Source: Bromus sterilis
Taxonomy: Eukaryota; Streptophyta; Magnoliopsida; Poales; Poaceae
Assembly: GCA_950022295.1 (NCBI GenBank)
Contig: OX465599.1
Location: 5,146,001-5,210,000 of the forward strand
DNA: 64,000 nucleotides
Direction of reading: 5' to 3'
Position 1 is the first letter of the stretch. The number at the start of each line of letters is the position of its first letter. The notes beneath the pieces are model-generated. The model searched no databases. It saw only the letters and a program-made list of their open reading frames with translations, and had not been told where the DNA came from. A program made the translations under genes and the position numbers. Positions 20,994 to 32,186 of the stretch are shown here, piece by piece.

Positions 20994-23900
20994 TGTTGGG
21001 GTTCGGGGCAGAAAACACAAAATTTTCCTTGACCTACGATACCCAATCCCAAGACCTATGCTATGCTGATGTAAGTAACGGACAGAAATAGATCACATAC
21101 CAGTATGTAGTCCGTTATGCGGGAAACGTTCCCGCATGAACGTGGTTGGTGTAGTCGTACCGGCAATCCCCGATGCCGCGCAGATCCACGATGACTCCTG
21201 TAGCCACCCGATCCTTGCAGACCGATGACGGGATTACGTCCCCGTCGGAACGTTGCTGATGAAGACCTCGCGATACGGCCACGACGATGAAGTAGCACCA
21301 CAAGTGTAGTGCCTCGTGGGATTATACACATACAGTATACCCGACGTCCCTCCGGGCTCCGAACCAGTAGAGCAGCGGAAAGAAGATGGATTTGGATCCC
21401 GATTCCAGCAGCACGGCGGCGTGCGTATAGTGGAGAAATCCCCAACCAAGTGTAGACTCCAAACAAGGGGAGTCCACTCGAGGAAGGAGAAAGGAGGGAG
21501 AGAGATGAGAAACTTTTCTCAAAAAATTCATGATTAAAAGGGCACCCCTACCCCTCCTTATATAGGCCAAGGAGGGGTGACACCCCCCCCTCCCCTTCCG
21601 GGGTGGGACTAATCCCAAGGGGGGGTTTGGCCTCACCTATAAGGGGGGTGGGGCCCCTCATGGCGCCATGGCCCATGGGGGAGGACTCCCTTGTTGGGGT
21701 TCTCAGCAGAAAACACAAATTTTTCTAACTAGCGCTCCCTTAACCCAAGATCTAGCTAGCCGTATTACCGTAACGGACAGTAGTGCGGAAATAACATACC
21801 TCGGGGTGTAGTCCGTTGCGCGGGAAACGTTCCCGCAAACGTGGTTGATGTAGCCGATCAAGTTTCACAGCTCCCTGGCTGTGTTGAGCACCCGGATGGG
21901 TGTAGTGCCACACATGAAGCACCTCGTAGTACTCGCACATGTATGAGACTCGATGACGACCTCCGTTCTCCGATCCAGCGGAGGGGGCGGAAGCAGACCT
22001 CCGGACGGAGCTTCGGCAGCACGACGGCCTCCGATTCTAGCAGAGAAGCCTCAATTCCACTACAGGCTCACACTAGGGAGCCCACCGTGGAAGAGACCAG
22101 AGAGGGGAGGAGACCGGAGAAAACCGATCTCAATTCGGAGTTATATTTATTTTCTCACGAATTTATGTGTATTAATTATGTGCACCCTGCCCATCTATAT
22201 ATAGGCTGGGGAAGGGAGTCAACCCTCCTCCCTTAGCAATGTGGGACTAAACCCTTTGCTAAGGGGGGAGTGGCCGGCCAAGGGGGGAGAGGGGGCGCAC
22301 CCCTCATGGGCCCTAGGGCCCATGGCGCCTCCCCCCATTTTTTTTCTTTTTTTTTCTCCCTTTAATTCCCTAATGGGCCTTTTTCTCCACTAAGGCCCAT
22401 AGCACATATTAATTAGAAATAAAATGATTTTAATTATTAATTCAATTAATTAATAACTAAAACATATTATTTCATCTCCCGGTGCTCCGGAAACACTTCC
22501 GGCTCACTCCGAACTTGTTTCGGTTCAATACGGTACTCCTCCGATATTGTCTCCTTTATTCTCTGGTTGCTCCGATGGTTCCGAAAAGGTCTCCGATTTC
22601 ATCGAGCCCTTAAGTGTGTTACCCTACGGTCCGAGAACACTCCAGTCATGATCGAGCAGAGGCAACAGTCAATGATCATCAGCGGGACCTGGATGCCCAT
22701 AATGACCCCTGTGCATTCCGGATATCAACACCGATTGGACCTTACGCCGTATAGCATTTCCTTTGTCAGCGATACTGGATTGTTCCGAGATTCGATCAAT
22801 GACATCCTATGTCTGGTTCAACCTCGTTCTGAACTAAATCCTTATTCACTCGTTCCCGTGATATTCATCCCCGTGACCTAGTCACACGCTGCGCAGCTTT
22901 ATGGATGGAATCTCACCGAGTGGGCCCTGAGTATCTATCCATCATATGGATTGACAAATCCCGCTCTTGTAACAATACTCCTCAACATATCTCCACGGAA
23001 TACCTAAGATACAACCGTTATGACCCGCATATTTCAGTCAGGTGGTGGGATGTAAGTCAAAGCATCCGGGAAGATAGTGATTATGCACGTACTCACGGTC
23101 AAAGGAACGGTCTACCACGTTCTGTAATTACAACACTGAACCTTCATAAGATTTTATCATGTTGTAATGCTTTCTTTGGATAATGTTCATCACGTCACTT
23201 AACCAGTAAGGTGACCTCATAGTCAAGAGACTTAATTGTCCATGATCGCGAAACCACGATCATCATGTTGACCATGAACTAGTTATCGATGTAGAGGCTA
23301 ACTAGGAACTCTGGGGTTTCTATACCACACCTGTATCATTGTTTCACTGACACAGTTCTAGCACGGTATGAAACTGGTTATGAACTTGCTTAGATATATT
23401 GGAATAATCATATATTATTTGCCTCTAGAGCATATATCCAACATCCCTCTTCCCCTAATGGGCCCTATGAGGCCCATATGCCTTTTAATTCATTTTTAAT
23501 TATATTTAATTATATTTTAATATTTAATTCAGATAATTAAATAATAAAACATTAATTAAACATTATTAAATATATTTTGAACCTTTCAAAATACCCAGAA
23601 TAGCTTCCGGCCTTCATCGGAACAATTCTGGTCATCACCGGAACAATTCCGGTGTTCTCTCCAATTTCTCCGGTGATCCCGAATCAATCCTTACTGCGTC
23701 GAGTACCCTTAAGTGTAACACCCTACGGTCCGGGAAACAGCAGACATGATCGAGACAATTCTCATTGATCAATGACTAATCAATTGGACCTGGTTACAAT
23801 CCTTGATAGCCCCTGCGCTTCCATCGAATGAACTTCAATCGCTATTGGATCCGTTAACCGTGTGCCTGTTCCCTTTGTCCTATGGTACTTTGCTTGTCCG

Positions 23901-24554
23901 AGGTTTGATCATCGGTATCCAATATACCTAGTTCGTCCTCGTTCTCAACAAACAAGTTTACTCGTTCCCGTGATATTACAACTCCGTGACCTAGTCACAC
24001 GTTTGCAAACTTTATGATGCAATATCACCGAGTGGGCCCAGAGTACCTATCCGTCACACGGATGGACAAATCCCGCTTTGATCTATTTGCATACTCATCA
24101 ACCATCTATTTCGGAATACCCAAAGTGCACCGTTATAGCCAGCATATTTCAGTCAGGCGGTGGGATACAAATCAAAGCATCCTAATAGATCGTAATTACG
24201 TATGATCATTACGGTCAAAGGATCTGGTCACTACGTTATAGTTATCGCAATGTCGAACTATGTGACTTGATCACATCGCAACACTTCTGGTGGGTGTATG
24301 TCCATCATATCATTATCCAATGATACGACTCCATTGTCAACAGACGCCATTGTCTCATGATCAGGAAACCTTGATCATCAATCGCCCAATGGACTAGTAT
24401 ACTAGGGTTAACTAGGGACCTGGTTGTTTGTATACCACACCTGTATTAATGTTTCCGCTTAATACAGTTCCAGCATAGTATCAAACGTATTATGAACTAA
24501 TGGAATATGCTCGATAAAACATATTTTATTTGCCTCTAGGGCACATTCCCAACA
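20994..24554 (-). mobile_element. Solo LTR, BARE/Angela-type ends, with another solo LTR inside
   Basis: A 5-bp duplication CGGAG lies at 20989-20993 and 24555-24559. On the minus strand the LTR starts TGTTGGGAATGTGCCCTAG and ends in GAACCCCAACA, the form of Triticeae Ty1/copia LTRs. Removing the inner solo LTR and one of its target copies leaves 1804 bp, the same length as the LTR at 41848-43651, to which it is clearly related in sequence. A TATATAAGG promoter box is read on the minus strand near 21558. Loss of the internal domain by LTR-LTR recombination is the usual origin. Confidence 0.93.
21692..23443 (-). mobile_element. Inner solo LTR of a related family
   Basis: A 5-bp duplication TCCCT flanks it (21687-21691, 23444-23448). 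It shares short end motifs and patches with the outer LTR (TTGGGGTTC, GCGGGAAACGTTCCCGC) but is otherwise diverged; minus-strand start TGTTGGATATATGCTCTAGA. The length is 1752 bp. It entered the outer LTR and then also lost its internal domain. Confidence 0.92.
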
Positions 24555-25110
24555 CGGAGAACATGCAAGAACACTCAAGAACTAAAATACAAAGGTAAAC
24601 CAAATATATTACTCATCACAAACTCAACATAATCTCGTAATCCATCGGATCCTAGCAAACACAGCATATAAAAACAGGAACTATTACGAAGGTGCCTTGA
24701 TCATGGTAGGCAGCTCACAAGGGGTAAACATTGAAGCACAAGATTGGAGAGAAAACATCACATAGCTACTGATCATGGACCCATGGTCCAAGTGGGACTA
24801 ATCACGGCGCATCCCGGAGGTGATCATGGTGGTGGAGAGGCTCTCGGAGGTCAATCCTTCCTCCGAAAGAGTGTCGGGACAGACTTCATGCGATCCGCGA
24901 GATTGGAATCGCGTCGGCGGCGGAACAGTGGACGAAATTGCGTAACAGAGCTCTCCTTCAGGGTTTCTGTATCGGGAGATAAATATATGCCAAAGGAGGA
25001 CCTGAGGGGTGCCCCTCTGGCCCAGGCAGCCAGAGGGCGCGGCCACCCGCCTGGCGGCACCAGCAGGGCGCCTGGCTGGGGGTGGACCCCCTCGGGGCCC
25101 CTATCGGGGG

Positions 25111-25645
25111 GATGAACAAGCTTATAACTCAGCATTATATCCATGGGCCGACTTACCTACAGAAGGCCCACGAAAGAAGACCCAACCCAGGGCCGGCTGC
25201 GTCAAGCAAGAAGATCGAAGCCATAGAAGGAATTCGACTTACCTTGTATAGCTCGTAGCATATTTATAAAGTAGAATAGGACGCCACCACGTGTCGGAGT
25301 CGGACGCACGGAATCTCGGGACCCGATGCCTTTATAAGCGGAGGTCTATGGGATCCAGGGCTAGGAACAATCTCAATCCAAGATAGGACTAGACACTTGT
25401 CGGCGTAACTTAGATCACCTCGAGATCGACTCTCTTGTAATCGACCAACCGACTCTTCTTTCGAGAGTCGTAACCCATAATAATAAGAAGTAGGAGTAGG
25501 CTTTTACCTCGATACAGAGAGGGGTTGAAACCTGGGTAAATCGCCGAGTCTCTTATCCATGTCGACTCTCTCCATGAAATCACCTCGCAGCAAAGATCCC
25601 ATGCTAAGTTCGACTCATCCGACATCTGCCGTGACTTTCCCACGA
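25111..25645 (+). mobile_element. Truncated Tat-like gypsy LTR
   Basis: The right end abuts a primer site of the TGGCGCCCACTGTGGGCC type (25650-25667), known from Tat-lineage plant gypsy elements. The LTR has TATTTATAAAG-like and TTTATAAGCGG boxes. Its left end meets the minus-strand LTR fragment near 25110, so it is probably truncated. Confidence 0.65.
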
Positions 25646-25711
25646 CTGTTGGCGCCCACTGTGGGCCTGCGCTAGCAGGGCGTTGAGGTTCTGGAGGGAG
25701 CTCTGCAAGGT

Positions 25712-26063
25712 ATGGAGGGATTCGTCACTGGACGCATCACCAAAAGCCGGCGCGGTAAGCTCTGCATCGACGACTCAACCTGGGGCCCTGAATCCGATTC
25801 CATCGAATCAGGATATCGGGTCCCGATCGGGTCTATCCACATCTTCATCGGCAGTACGGACGGATCTGAGCCAGAGCCAGATCCTGAAGTTCCCATCGAA
25901 ACTTCGAGTCGGCGACATGCCGGCTCCAAAAGAACTTTCGTCGAATTCATTGATGAGTCTCCAGAGTCAGAACAGTCTGTCGAGTCCCCAATGTACGAAG
26001 CCTCGGAAGAACTGACTGATGCCGACTCATATCCAAGTGAAGGGAGCTTCTCAGATGAGGGGT
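25712..26063 (+). pseudogene. Truncated gag of a Tat-like gypsy element
   Basis: About 117 codons from ATG at 25712 (MEGFVTGRITKSRRG...). The region is rich in acid and serine (EASEELTDADSYPSEGSF), a pattern I associate with the leading part of gag in Triticeae gypsy elements. It ends where a new LTR begins at 26064; the rest of gag and all of pol are missing. The frame itself has no internal stop. Confidence 0.6.
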
Positions 26064-27395
26064 TGATACGTCTCAAACGTATCTACTTTTCCCAACACTT
26101 TTGCTATTGTTTTGGCTTCATTCTTGCATGATTTGGACGAAACTAACCTGGACTGACGTTGTTTTCAGCAGAGCTGCCAGTGCTGTTTTATATTGTGCAG
26201 GTTTCTGGATATTTAGGTACGCTGGAAAAATCCACAAAAATCAAATAAAAATCAGCGTTCCTGAAGCTTCGACGGTGCCAAATGGGGCCACAGGGAAGCC
26301 AGGGGGCACCCAGAAGGGTGTAGGGCGCGACACAACCCCTGGCCGCGCCACCTTCCCTCCTGGGTGGGTCCCACACCCCCTGGTGCCCTACCTTGGCCCT
26401 ATTTATTCCCTCGGCGAAGAAACTCCAGAATAGAAGTCGCTTTTCCAATCTACGTCGCGGAGCCGCCGCCAACCTCTGTTCTTCTCCGGGAGAGCTAATC
26501 TGGAGGTTGTTTTGGCCTCCGGTGAGGGGAAATCATCGCCATCGTCATCATCATCGCCTCTCCATCACCCCTCCATGACTTCGCCTCTCATGTGTGAGTA
26601 ATTCCCTGCTGTAGGCAAAGGGATGGTAGGGATTGGATGAGTTAGATCATGTAATAGTTCATCAGATTGTTGGGGGCATGTTGACTATCATATACTTGGT
26701 GTTTATCATCTCTGTTACAACTTGTTGCTCTTAATACTTGTCACTTTGGGTCCGAGTGCCATGATTTCAGATCTGATCACCCTTTGTCTTCTTGAGTTTG
26801 TTGGTGTTCTTGATCCTATCTATGAGTTGTATGCACCTATTATAATCCGGAACCGGCGATCCTAATGGTGACAGCTTGGGACACTAAAGGGGATGGACTA
26901 TAATTTGAGGATTCCGTGTATCCATGAAGTGTTACTGCTTTGTTCCGGTGCTCTTTGACAGGAGTACCTTAATCTCCCTAAGTTCCTTTTGGCCCCATTT
27001 GTAGCGGGATGGTTAGACAAAAGATGATGTGCAAAGTTCTTATTGCAAGCACGTACAACTACCTTGGAATAAATGCCTGATGTTTGATATTTGCCTAGAT
27101 GATCCTTTCTTTTCTGTGAGCCTTGCCCGTGTTAGAATCTATTACATGTTTGATCTCATCCAAGCAGCGCCCAACCATCCATATCCCTAACCTACAATGT
27201 TTCAATCCTGCTGGTTACTAGTTGTTTACTTTTGCTGTTTTACTTTTGCTGTTTCATCACCACTATTATCATCACCACTACCACTTTCATATTACCGTTG
27301 CTACTAATAACTTTATGTAAGCAAGTGTTTATTTCAGGTGTGATTGAATTGACAACTCAATTGTCAAATCATGTACGTATTCTTTGGCCCAAGCA
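26064..27395 (+). mobile_element. Gypsy LTR, 3' truncated
   Basis: Begins TGATACGTCTCAAACGTATC, a very common Triticeae LTR start, and proceeds through the expected leader and U5-like text to GTGATTGAATTGACAACTCA near 27340. The terminal segment that normally ends the LTR is missing, and no internal domain follows. Confidence 0.75.
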
Positions 27396-28356
27396 ATTTA
27401 CTCAAGCAAGCATTTACTCAAGCAATTTTATTAAGAGACAGACAGAGAGAGGATATATGTAAGAGAGGAAATATGGAGTACTACCTGACTCCCGAAGCTG
27501 TGGTGCACGGTGGGGGCAAATGAGAGGGCAACGACGGCATGTTCCCGCTGCTCCGGCGCGCCGCCTTCTCACTACCACTGCTCCGGTCCTCCACGCGCAC
27601 GCCCCACCCTCCAGCTGCAGGTCGACGCAGCCCACATTCAGCTGCACATAATTGCTCCGTAGAGCAAACCGTTGACCAAAACAAATACAGCAAAAGCAAG
27701 CAAAGAAATGCAGCAAAACAATTGACGAAATTACAAGTTCAGTTCAACTTCTGCAAGTTCACAATTGGGATACGGTCACAATCAAACATCAATGGATTAG
27801 ACAATAAGCACTATTGGTTGGTTATCCCTTTTGCAGGTTGCAGTATCAGACATTTAGGTGAAACAGTGGATCGAGCATTAGGAAATGCAACAACTTACAC
27901 AAGGAAAAAACACGTCTCGCCCCTTGGTCTTATCTGGAGATTATTAATGTTCTGACATGAGTACTCAATTTATCAGACATTCATCACACTATCAATTTAT
28001 CAGCACTCCTTTACATATTGAAAGCTACTCATGCTATACATGCTAAAAGCAAATCAACATCAATACTCCAGTATGTGTGTGTGCAATTATAAACCAGTAA
28101 ATGTCTGCACTCTAAAATCTGAACCAGTATGTGTGTGTGCAATTATAAACCACTAAATATCTGCACTCTAAAATCTGAATCAGTATGTGTGTGTGCAATT
28201 ATAAACCAGTAATCGATGTGTGTGTGCGGTTACAGACCAATAAAGATCTGAGAAGAAAAGGAACTAAAATTCCTTGGAACCCACGAGAATAAAATTGAGC
28301 TGAAGCTCCCCTTTTTCCCCAACACTACTCTTAATTGATGTAATGTCCATCACATA
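27396..28356 (-). other. Low-copy region with a possible minus-strand exon
   Basis: On the minus strand 27484-27700 is GC-rich and open (VEDRSSGSEKAARRSSGNM), ending in a donor-like CAG/GTAGTA near 27483. I recognise no domain. It may be an exon of the gene whose other exon lies at 28990-29203, but no junctions can be proven. Apart from the 56-bp repeat nothing else is seen. Confidence 0.25.
28069..28240 (+). repeat. 56-bp tandem repeat, three units
   Basis: Units start at 28069, 28125 and 28181, each CAGTATGTGTGTGTGCAATT followed by ATAAACCAGTAAATG-type sequence. The third unit is partial and degenerates after about 30 bp. Confidence 0.85.
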
Positions 28357-28365
28357 CAGGCAAGA

Positions 28366-28988
28366 GGACAGAGATCCAGTGACTTGTTGTGGGCAAGTCA
28401 CCAGTGAACAGTGCGATGACATTCTTTCATTTCACACCATTCGATCTAGAATCAACGAATAGATCTCATAAACAGTGCGCAGCTACAGTACGCCCACTAC
28501 AGGATCTGTGTGAAGTACTATAGTGTCTCTCGCGGAGGCACGACCTCATACAAAACGGAGGCACGACCTCATACAAAATTGAGGCACGACTTCTTATAAA
28601 ACGGAGGCACGACCTCATACAAAAAGGAAGCACGACCTCATACAAAACGGAGGCACGACCTTGTATGTGGTCGTGCCTCCGTTTTATATGAGGTCGTGCC
28701 TCCGTTTTGTATAATGTCGTGCCTCCGTTTTATAAAAGGTCGTGCATCAGTTTTGTATGAAGTCGTGCCTCCATTTTGTATAAGGGCGTGCCTCCGTTTT
28801 TTATGTAGTCATGCCTCAGTTTTGTATGAGGTCAGATCCTGTAATGAACGTATTATAGACATGTACTGTAGCTGCGTACTATTTATGAGATCTATCCGTT
28901 GATTCTCGATCGAATGATGTGGAGAGAAAGAATGTCACCGTACTGTTCACTGGTGACTTGCCCACAGCAAGTCACTGGATCTCTGTCC
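28366..28988. mobile_element. Mutator-type foldback MITE
   Basis: A perfect 9-bp duplication CAGGCAAGA (28357-28365, 28989-28997) flanks ends GGACAGAGATCCAGTGACTTG-like and their inverse. The centre is an array of GGAGGCACGACCTCATACAA units on the left and the same units inverted on the right, meeting near 28660. No coding capacity. It interrupts an exon-like segment exactly at its donor site. Confidence 0.92.
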
Positions 28989-28989
28989 C

Positions 28990-29203
28990 AGGCAAGAATA
29001 TAAGCTTCAGAATTTCAGATACATGAACCATTAATTCGTTGGTGTCCTCTAGCAGCAGGTTACCTAATTGGTGTTCTCTTGCTGCATTGTATCTGGATAT
29101 CCAATTTGGCTTCTGCACCATATAATTGTACACTCCATTCCGGATGCATGACAAGCGCTTAAATGGAATAGATTGTACCATTGCTGCAGCCTGCCATCGT
29201 AAT
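28990..29203 (-). pseudogene. Exon of an unidentified gene, interrupted at its 5' splice site
   Basis: The minus strand has an acceptor (TTATTTTTTAG) followed by an open 214-base segment reading LRWQAAAMVQSIPFKRLSC and onwards to LKLIFLP. In the sequence before insertion (one target copy removed) the exon would end CCT followed by GTATGTG, a good donor. I do not recognise the protein; composition and splice signals look like a real exon. Other exons might be at 27484-27700 or 29650-29919, without proof. Confidence 0.4.
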
Positions 29204-29205
29204 CT

Positions 29206-30227
29206 AAAAAATAACAGTTGAATAAAGTGGAAATAAAATGCTACAGCCTAAAAGTTAATTACAGAAAGATGGAAATAAATTGCAGCGAGCTGATGAGAAG
29301 AGGAAAAATATAATGCTTGAAAAACATTTACCTATCAGCAAGGTTTAAAATAGCGGGATACAGGATATATCGGCGGGTTTTTTTGGCAGCTATTTGGGGA
29401 TATTTGATACAAAGAATGCAGCTATATCGTCGAGATATCGGGCTATTTGCCGATATTCAATGAAGAAAAAAAGTCGACGAGCTTTCCTAAAAAATATATC
29501 GGCCAAATATCGGCCAAATATCGGTCAAATATCGGGCTATCTTAAATCATGCTTATCAGTCACATCATACTACTATTGGGATCTGCACGAGGAATCACAT
29601 GGCGGCGCAACTTTGCTGCTGATTCCAGCTCCGGCTGTAAGGGAAACAGCTAGGCACGCGATCTGTGCCGACGACGGGGGGCGTCAATCCGTACACCAGC
29701 CGACGGGCGGTACAGAACCATGGATTCTGTGGTGAGCTTGAAGGGCGGAGGTGGGGTTTGTACGCGCCGCACCGGAGACACCATGGCTGGTCCAGCTCCG
29801 AGCTTGGGCGCCGGCTCGTTTATCTCTACCGTGTCTAACCCTAGAAGGAATTTGGGGAACATCGGGGATGGAGAGAAAGAGACAATGGAAGGAGCAAGGA
29901 TCCTGTGCCATAAATTCAAAAAACATCAGGGACTCATGTGCATATGTTCCATGGTGGGCTGTTGAGACTGATCCTGTCCATTAAATGTGAATCGACGGTA
30001 CAGATCATCGTGGAATCGGTAGTACGCACGCAGTGCGTAGCACTAGATAGTCTCTCAACATTACATCTAGGCTTGTGTGAGAATAAGACGAGTGGTGGAG
30101 GGAAAAGTAAGGCAAATTAGATATCATGAGCAAAACCGAACATAACTAAGAAAGAAGGAGGCACAAACAAAGCAAATAATTTACATATATAAGTACAACA
30201 ACAAGTAAAAAAAAAAAGAGTAAGGTG
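29206..30227 (-). other. Region between the exon fragment and the RPP13-like gene
   Basis: 29370-29550 contains short repeated ATATCGGCCA-type motifs. 29650-29919 on the minus strand is open (MVSPVRRVQTPPPPFKLTTE at its middle) and GC-rich, like a first exon, but no domain is recognised. 29970-30227 would hold the 3' end of the RPP13-like transcript. Confidence 0.25.
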
Positions 30228-32036
30228 TCAATGTTGGGTCCTGAAATTGGGGCACTCGTGAATTAGTGTGGAATCAGATGTGAGTTTGGCGAATGAACGT
30301 CGAAGCCTGTCAAGATCGTAGTGAAGATCCTTGAGGAATCGCAGATGCAGTACCTCTACCTCCCAGTCCTCGTCGTCACCGAGCGTGCTCAGCTTCCCTC
30401 CCCTAATATATAGCTTCTTGACATGCTTGGGTCTCACCCACTGCTGAAAATTTGGTTGCGGAAAGCTACGAAGGTCTAGCTTTTGAAGACGGGGAGGAAG
30501 GGAAAAGTCCATTTTGGCAACGGGGAACGGGCTCGGCGATTCTTCGCCGAACACCGAGGATTGCACGCCCCACACTATCGCCAATGATTCGAGGTCCTCC
30601 GACTCGCCCAGTTTCTTGAACTCGTCCTTTTCCGGCGCTGCCATTTTGCTAATGGTGATGCTGAGCTTTCTGAGCCTGCTTAATTTTGTGAGCTCATCCA
30701 GATGACAGGGGTCCTTGCAGTTGAAGTTGGCAATCACAAACCCCTTGAGGACCTCAAGCCGCGTGAGGCGCCCCATTCCTTTGGGCATTCCGATGAGCAG
30801 GTGGCACTCCGACACGTCCAGGTATTGAAGCTGATCCAGCTTAGTGATCCCCTGTCCGAGTTCCTCCAAGTCATGGCAAGCACGGAGATCGAGCACGACG
30901 AGGTCACGCAGCTTGCCTATTGAACGGGGGAGAGTCTCGATCCTGGAGATTCCACGGAAGCTGACATACCTTAGCTTCCTGCACTTGTCCAGCTCTGCAA
31001 ATCGCTCCGTGCCACTGACCTCGACGTGGCTCTGGTTAGGGTGGGCGATTTGGTCTCTAGGGGCAAATTCTCGCCACTGCCCAAGCTGAAGCGTGCGCAG
31101 CTCCTTCTTTCCGGCGAACCAACCGTCGCCAAGCTGAACGTATTGTTGGCTAATGTTGTAGATTGTTCTCACCTCCGGGCTGAATTTGGGAGGCGACGGA
31201 AGTGGCGACCTGGTTTTCCGGCTGCTCAGAAACGCGCGGCGTGTCCTGTTCAAGTCCAGATCAACGAAGGCGTTGCGCTTGGCTATGTCGTGAAGCAAAT
31301 CACGCAGCCAGGACAGCCGCAGCGGCTTGCACCTATGGATCTCATGGCAGTGAACCTTGGGGAGTGGAGTGATGAAACCCTTGTCGACGAGATCCCTGAA
31401 TCGGAGGTTTCCTTGGACGGAAGATTCAACGAACCCCTCGCCGATCCACCAGTGGATAAGGGTGCGCTTCTTGATAACGGTGGCTTCCTCCACGGGGAAG
31501 GCGGTGAGGCAGAGGAGACAGCCTCGCAGCCGCTCCTCGAGCCCGCCGACAGCGAGCCTGATGTGCCGCATCTGAGGGCTATTCCAGATCTCGCTCGTCC
31601 CCTCCATTTTCAGCGGGGACGCCGGCGCCTGAGACGAGGGGGCGCCTCCTTCCTCGCTGATCTCTTGCTGACAATCGGTTGGGAGGTTGTAGGCTTGGCG
31701 CATCCTGGCCCGGATGGTCACCATCTGCGCTTCGACCTCGCGGAGCTTTGGGTGGATCGCCGCGACCCCCCGAAGTTGGCCCGCATCTCGGAGCGCGTCG
31801 TTTATGTGGAGCTCAACGGGGTCGAAGCTGTACCTGATTTCCTTCTCGGTTTCTTCGATCCGGCCCACGACGTTCTTCAGTTGAGTCATGTCTTGCTCGA
31901 TCTTGTCCAACACAGCTCCGGACTCGCCGCCGGGGCCGACTTTGGTCTTGAGGGTGGTGAGGCGGGCGAGCAGCGGGACGAGCACCTCGTCGTGCAGGCC
32001 TTCGGCGGCCGACTTCCCACGAGTGCCGGTGGCCAT
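30228..32036 (-). CDS. RPP13-like CC/winged-helix/LRR protein lacking NB-ARC
   Basis: An intronless frame of 602 codons. I chose the ATG at 32036 (TACCATGGCC, good context); the frame is open for 50 more codons upstream to 32186, but that part looks like leader. Residues 1-130 are helical and coiled-coil-like. Residues 150-225 match the winged-helix part of NLRs (LTAFPVEEATVIKKRTLIHW, then WIGEGFV). Residues 345-550 are leucine-rich repeats (LPRSIGKLRDLVVLDL, LDQLQYLDVSECHL). No P-loop, kinase-2 or GLPL motif occurs. Grass proteins annotated as RPP13-like protein 4 have this layout. Such proteins might act as partners or decoys of NLRs; that role is an inference. Confidence 0.88.
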   Translation of the reverse strand: MATGTRGKSAAEGLHDEVLVPLLARLTTLKTKVGPGGESGAVLDKIEQDMTQLKNVVGRIEETEKEIRYSFDPVELHINDALRDAGQLRGVAAIHPKLREVEAQMVTIRARMRQAYNLPTDCQQEISEEGGAPSSQAPASPLKMEGTSEIWNSPQMRHIRLAVGGLEERLRGCLLCLTAFPVEEATVIKKRTLIHWWIGEGFVESSVQGNLRFRDLVDKGFITPLPKVHCHEIHRCKPLRLSWLRDLLHDIAKRNAFVDLDLNRTRRAFLSSRKTRSPLPSPPKFSPEVRTIYNISQQYVQLGDGWFAGKKELRTLQLGQWREFAPRDQIAHPNQSHVEVSGTERFAELDKCRKLRYVSFRGISRIETLPRSIGKLRDLVVLDLRACHDLEELGQGITKLDQLQYLDVSECHLLIGMPKGMGRLTRLEVLKGFVIANFNCKDPCHLDELTKLSRLRKLSITISKMAAPEKDEFKKLGESEDLESLAIVWGVQSSVFGEESPSPFPVAKMDFSLPPRLQKLDLRSFPQPNFQQWVRPKHVKKLYIRGGKLSTLGDDEDWEVEVLHLRFLKDLHYDLDRLRRSFAKLTSDSTLIHECPNFRTQH

Positions 32037-32186
32037 GGTAAACGAGGCCGTACGTGAATCGGTGGAGGAGAGTAGGAGACGACTGATGGTAGGAGCTAAG
32101 GATTCCTGGTGGAATGATTGCTCTTTGTAACGTAGACGTCTTGCTGTTCCTGTAATAAGCTGGGTGAACTTGGCATGTTTAGCCAA

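Larger units (their letters stand above)
20851..25110 (-). mobile_element. Athila-like LTR fragment (minus), split by nested solo LTRs
   Basis: Minus-strand match to the LTR at 39195 in two parts: 20851-20993 and 24560-25110. The second part contains the TATA-like ATATATTT, the GC-rich U3 (GCGCCAGGCGGG-type) and the leader region. Both LTR ends are missing: the right side stops before the TGATACG start, and the left is cut at the palindrome. Confidence 0.8.

Noticed and set aside
21056..21466. 136-codon minus-strand frame also found at 41910 and 48434
   Set aside because: It recurs because it lies in the LTR of the same copia-type family; it is LTR sequence and not a gene.
28533..28840. CRISPR-like array of ~24-bp repeats
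   Set aside because: Units are nearly contiguous and invert at the centre inside a transposon with a 9-bp target duplication; this is a eukaryotic genome.
31026..32057. 343-codon plus-strand frame opposite the RPP13-like gene
   Set aside because: Antisense shadow; the minus strand has clear winged-helix and LRR patterns, the plus frame has none.
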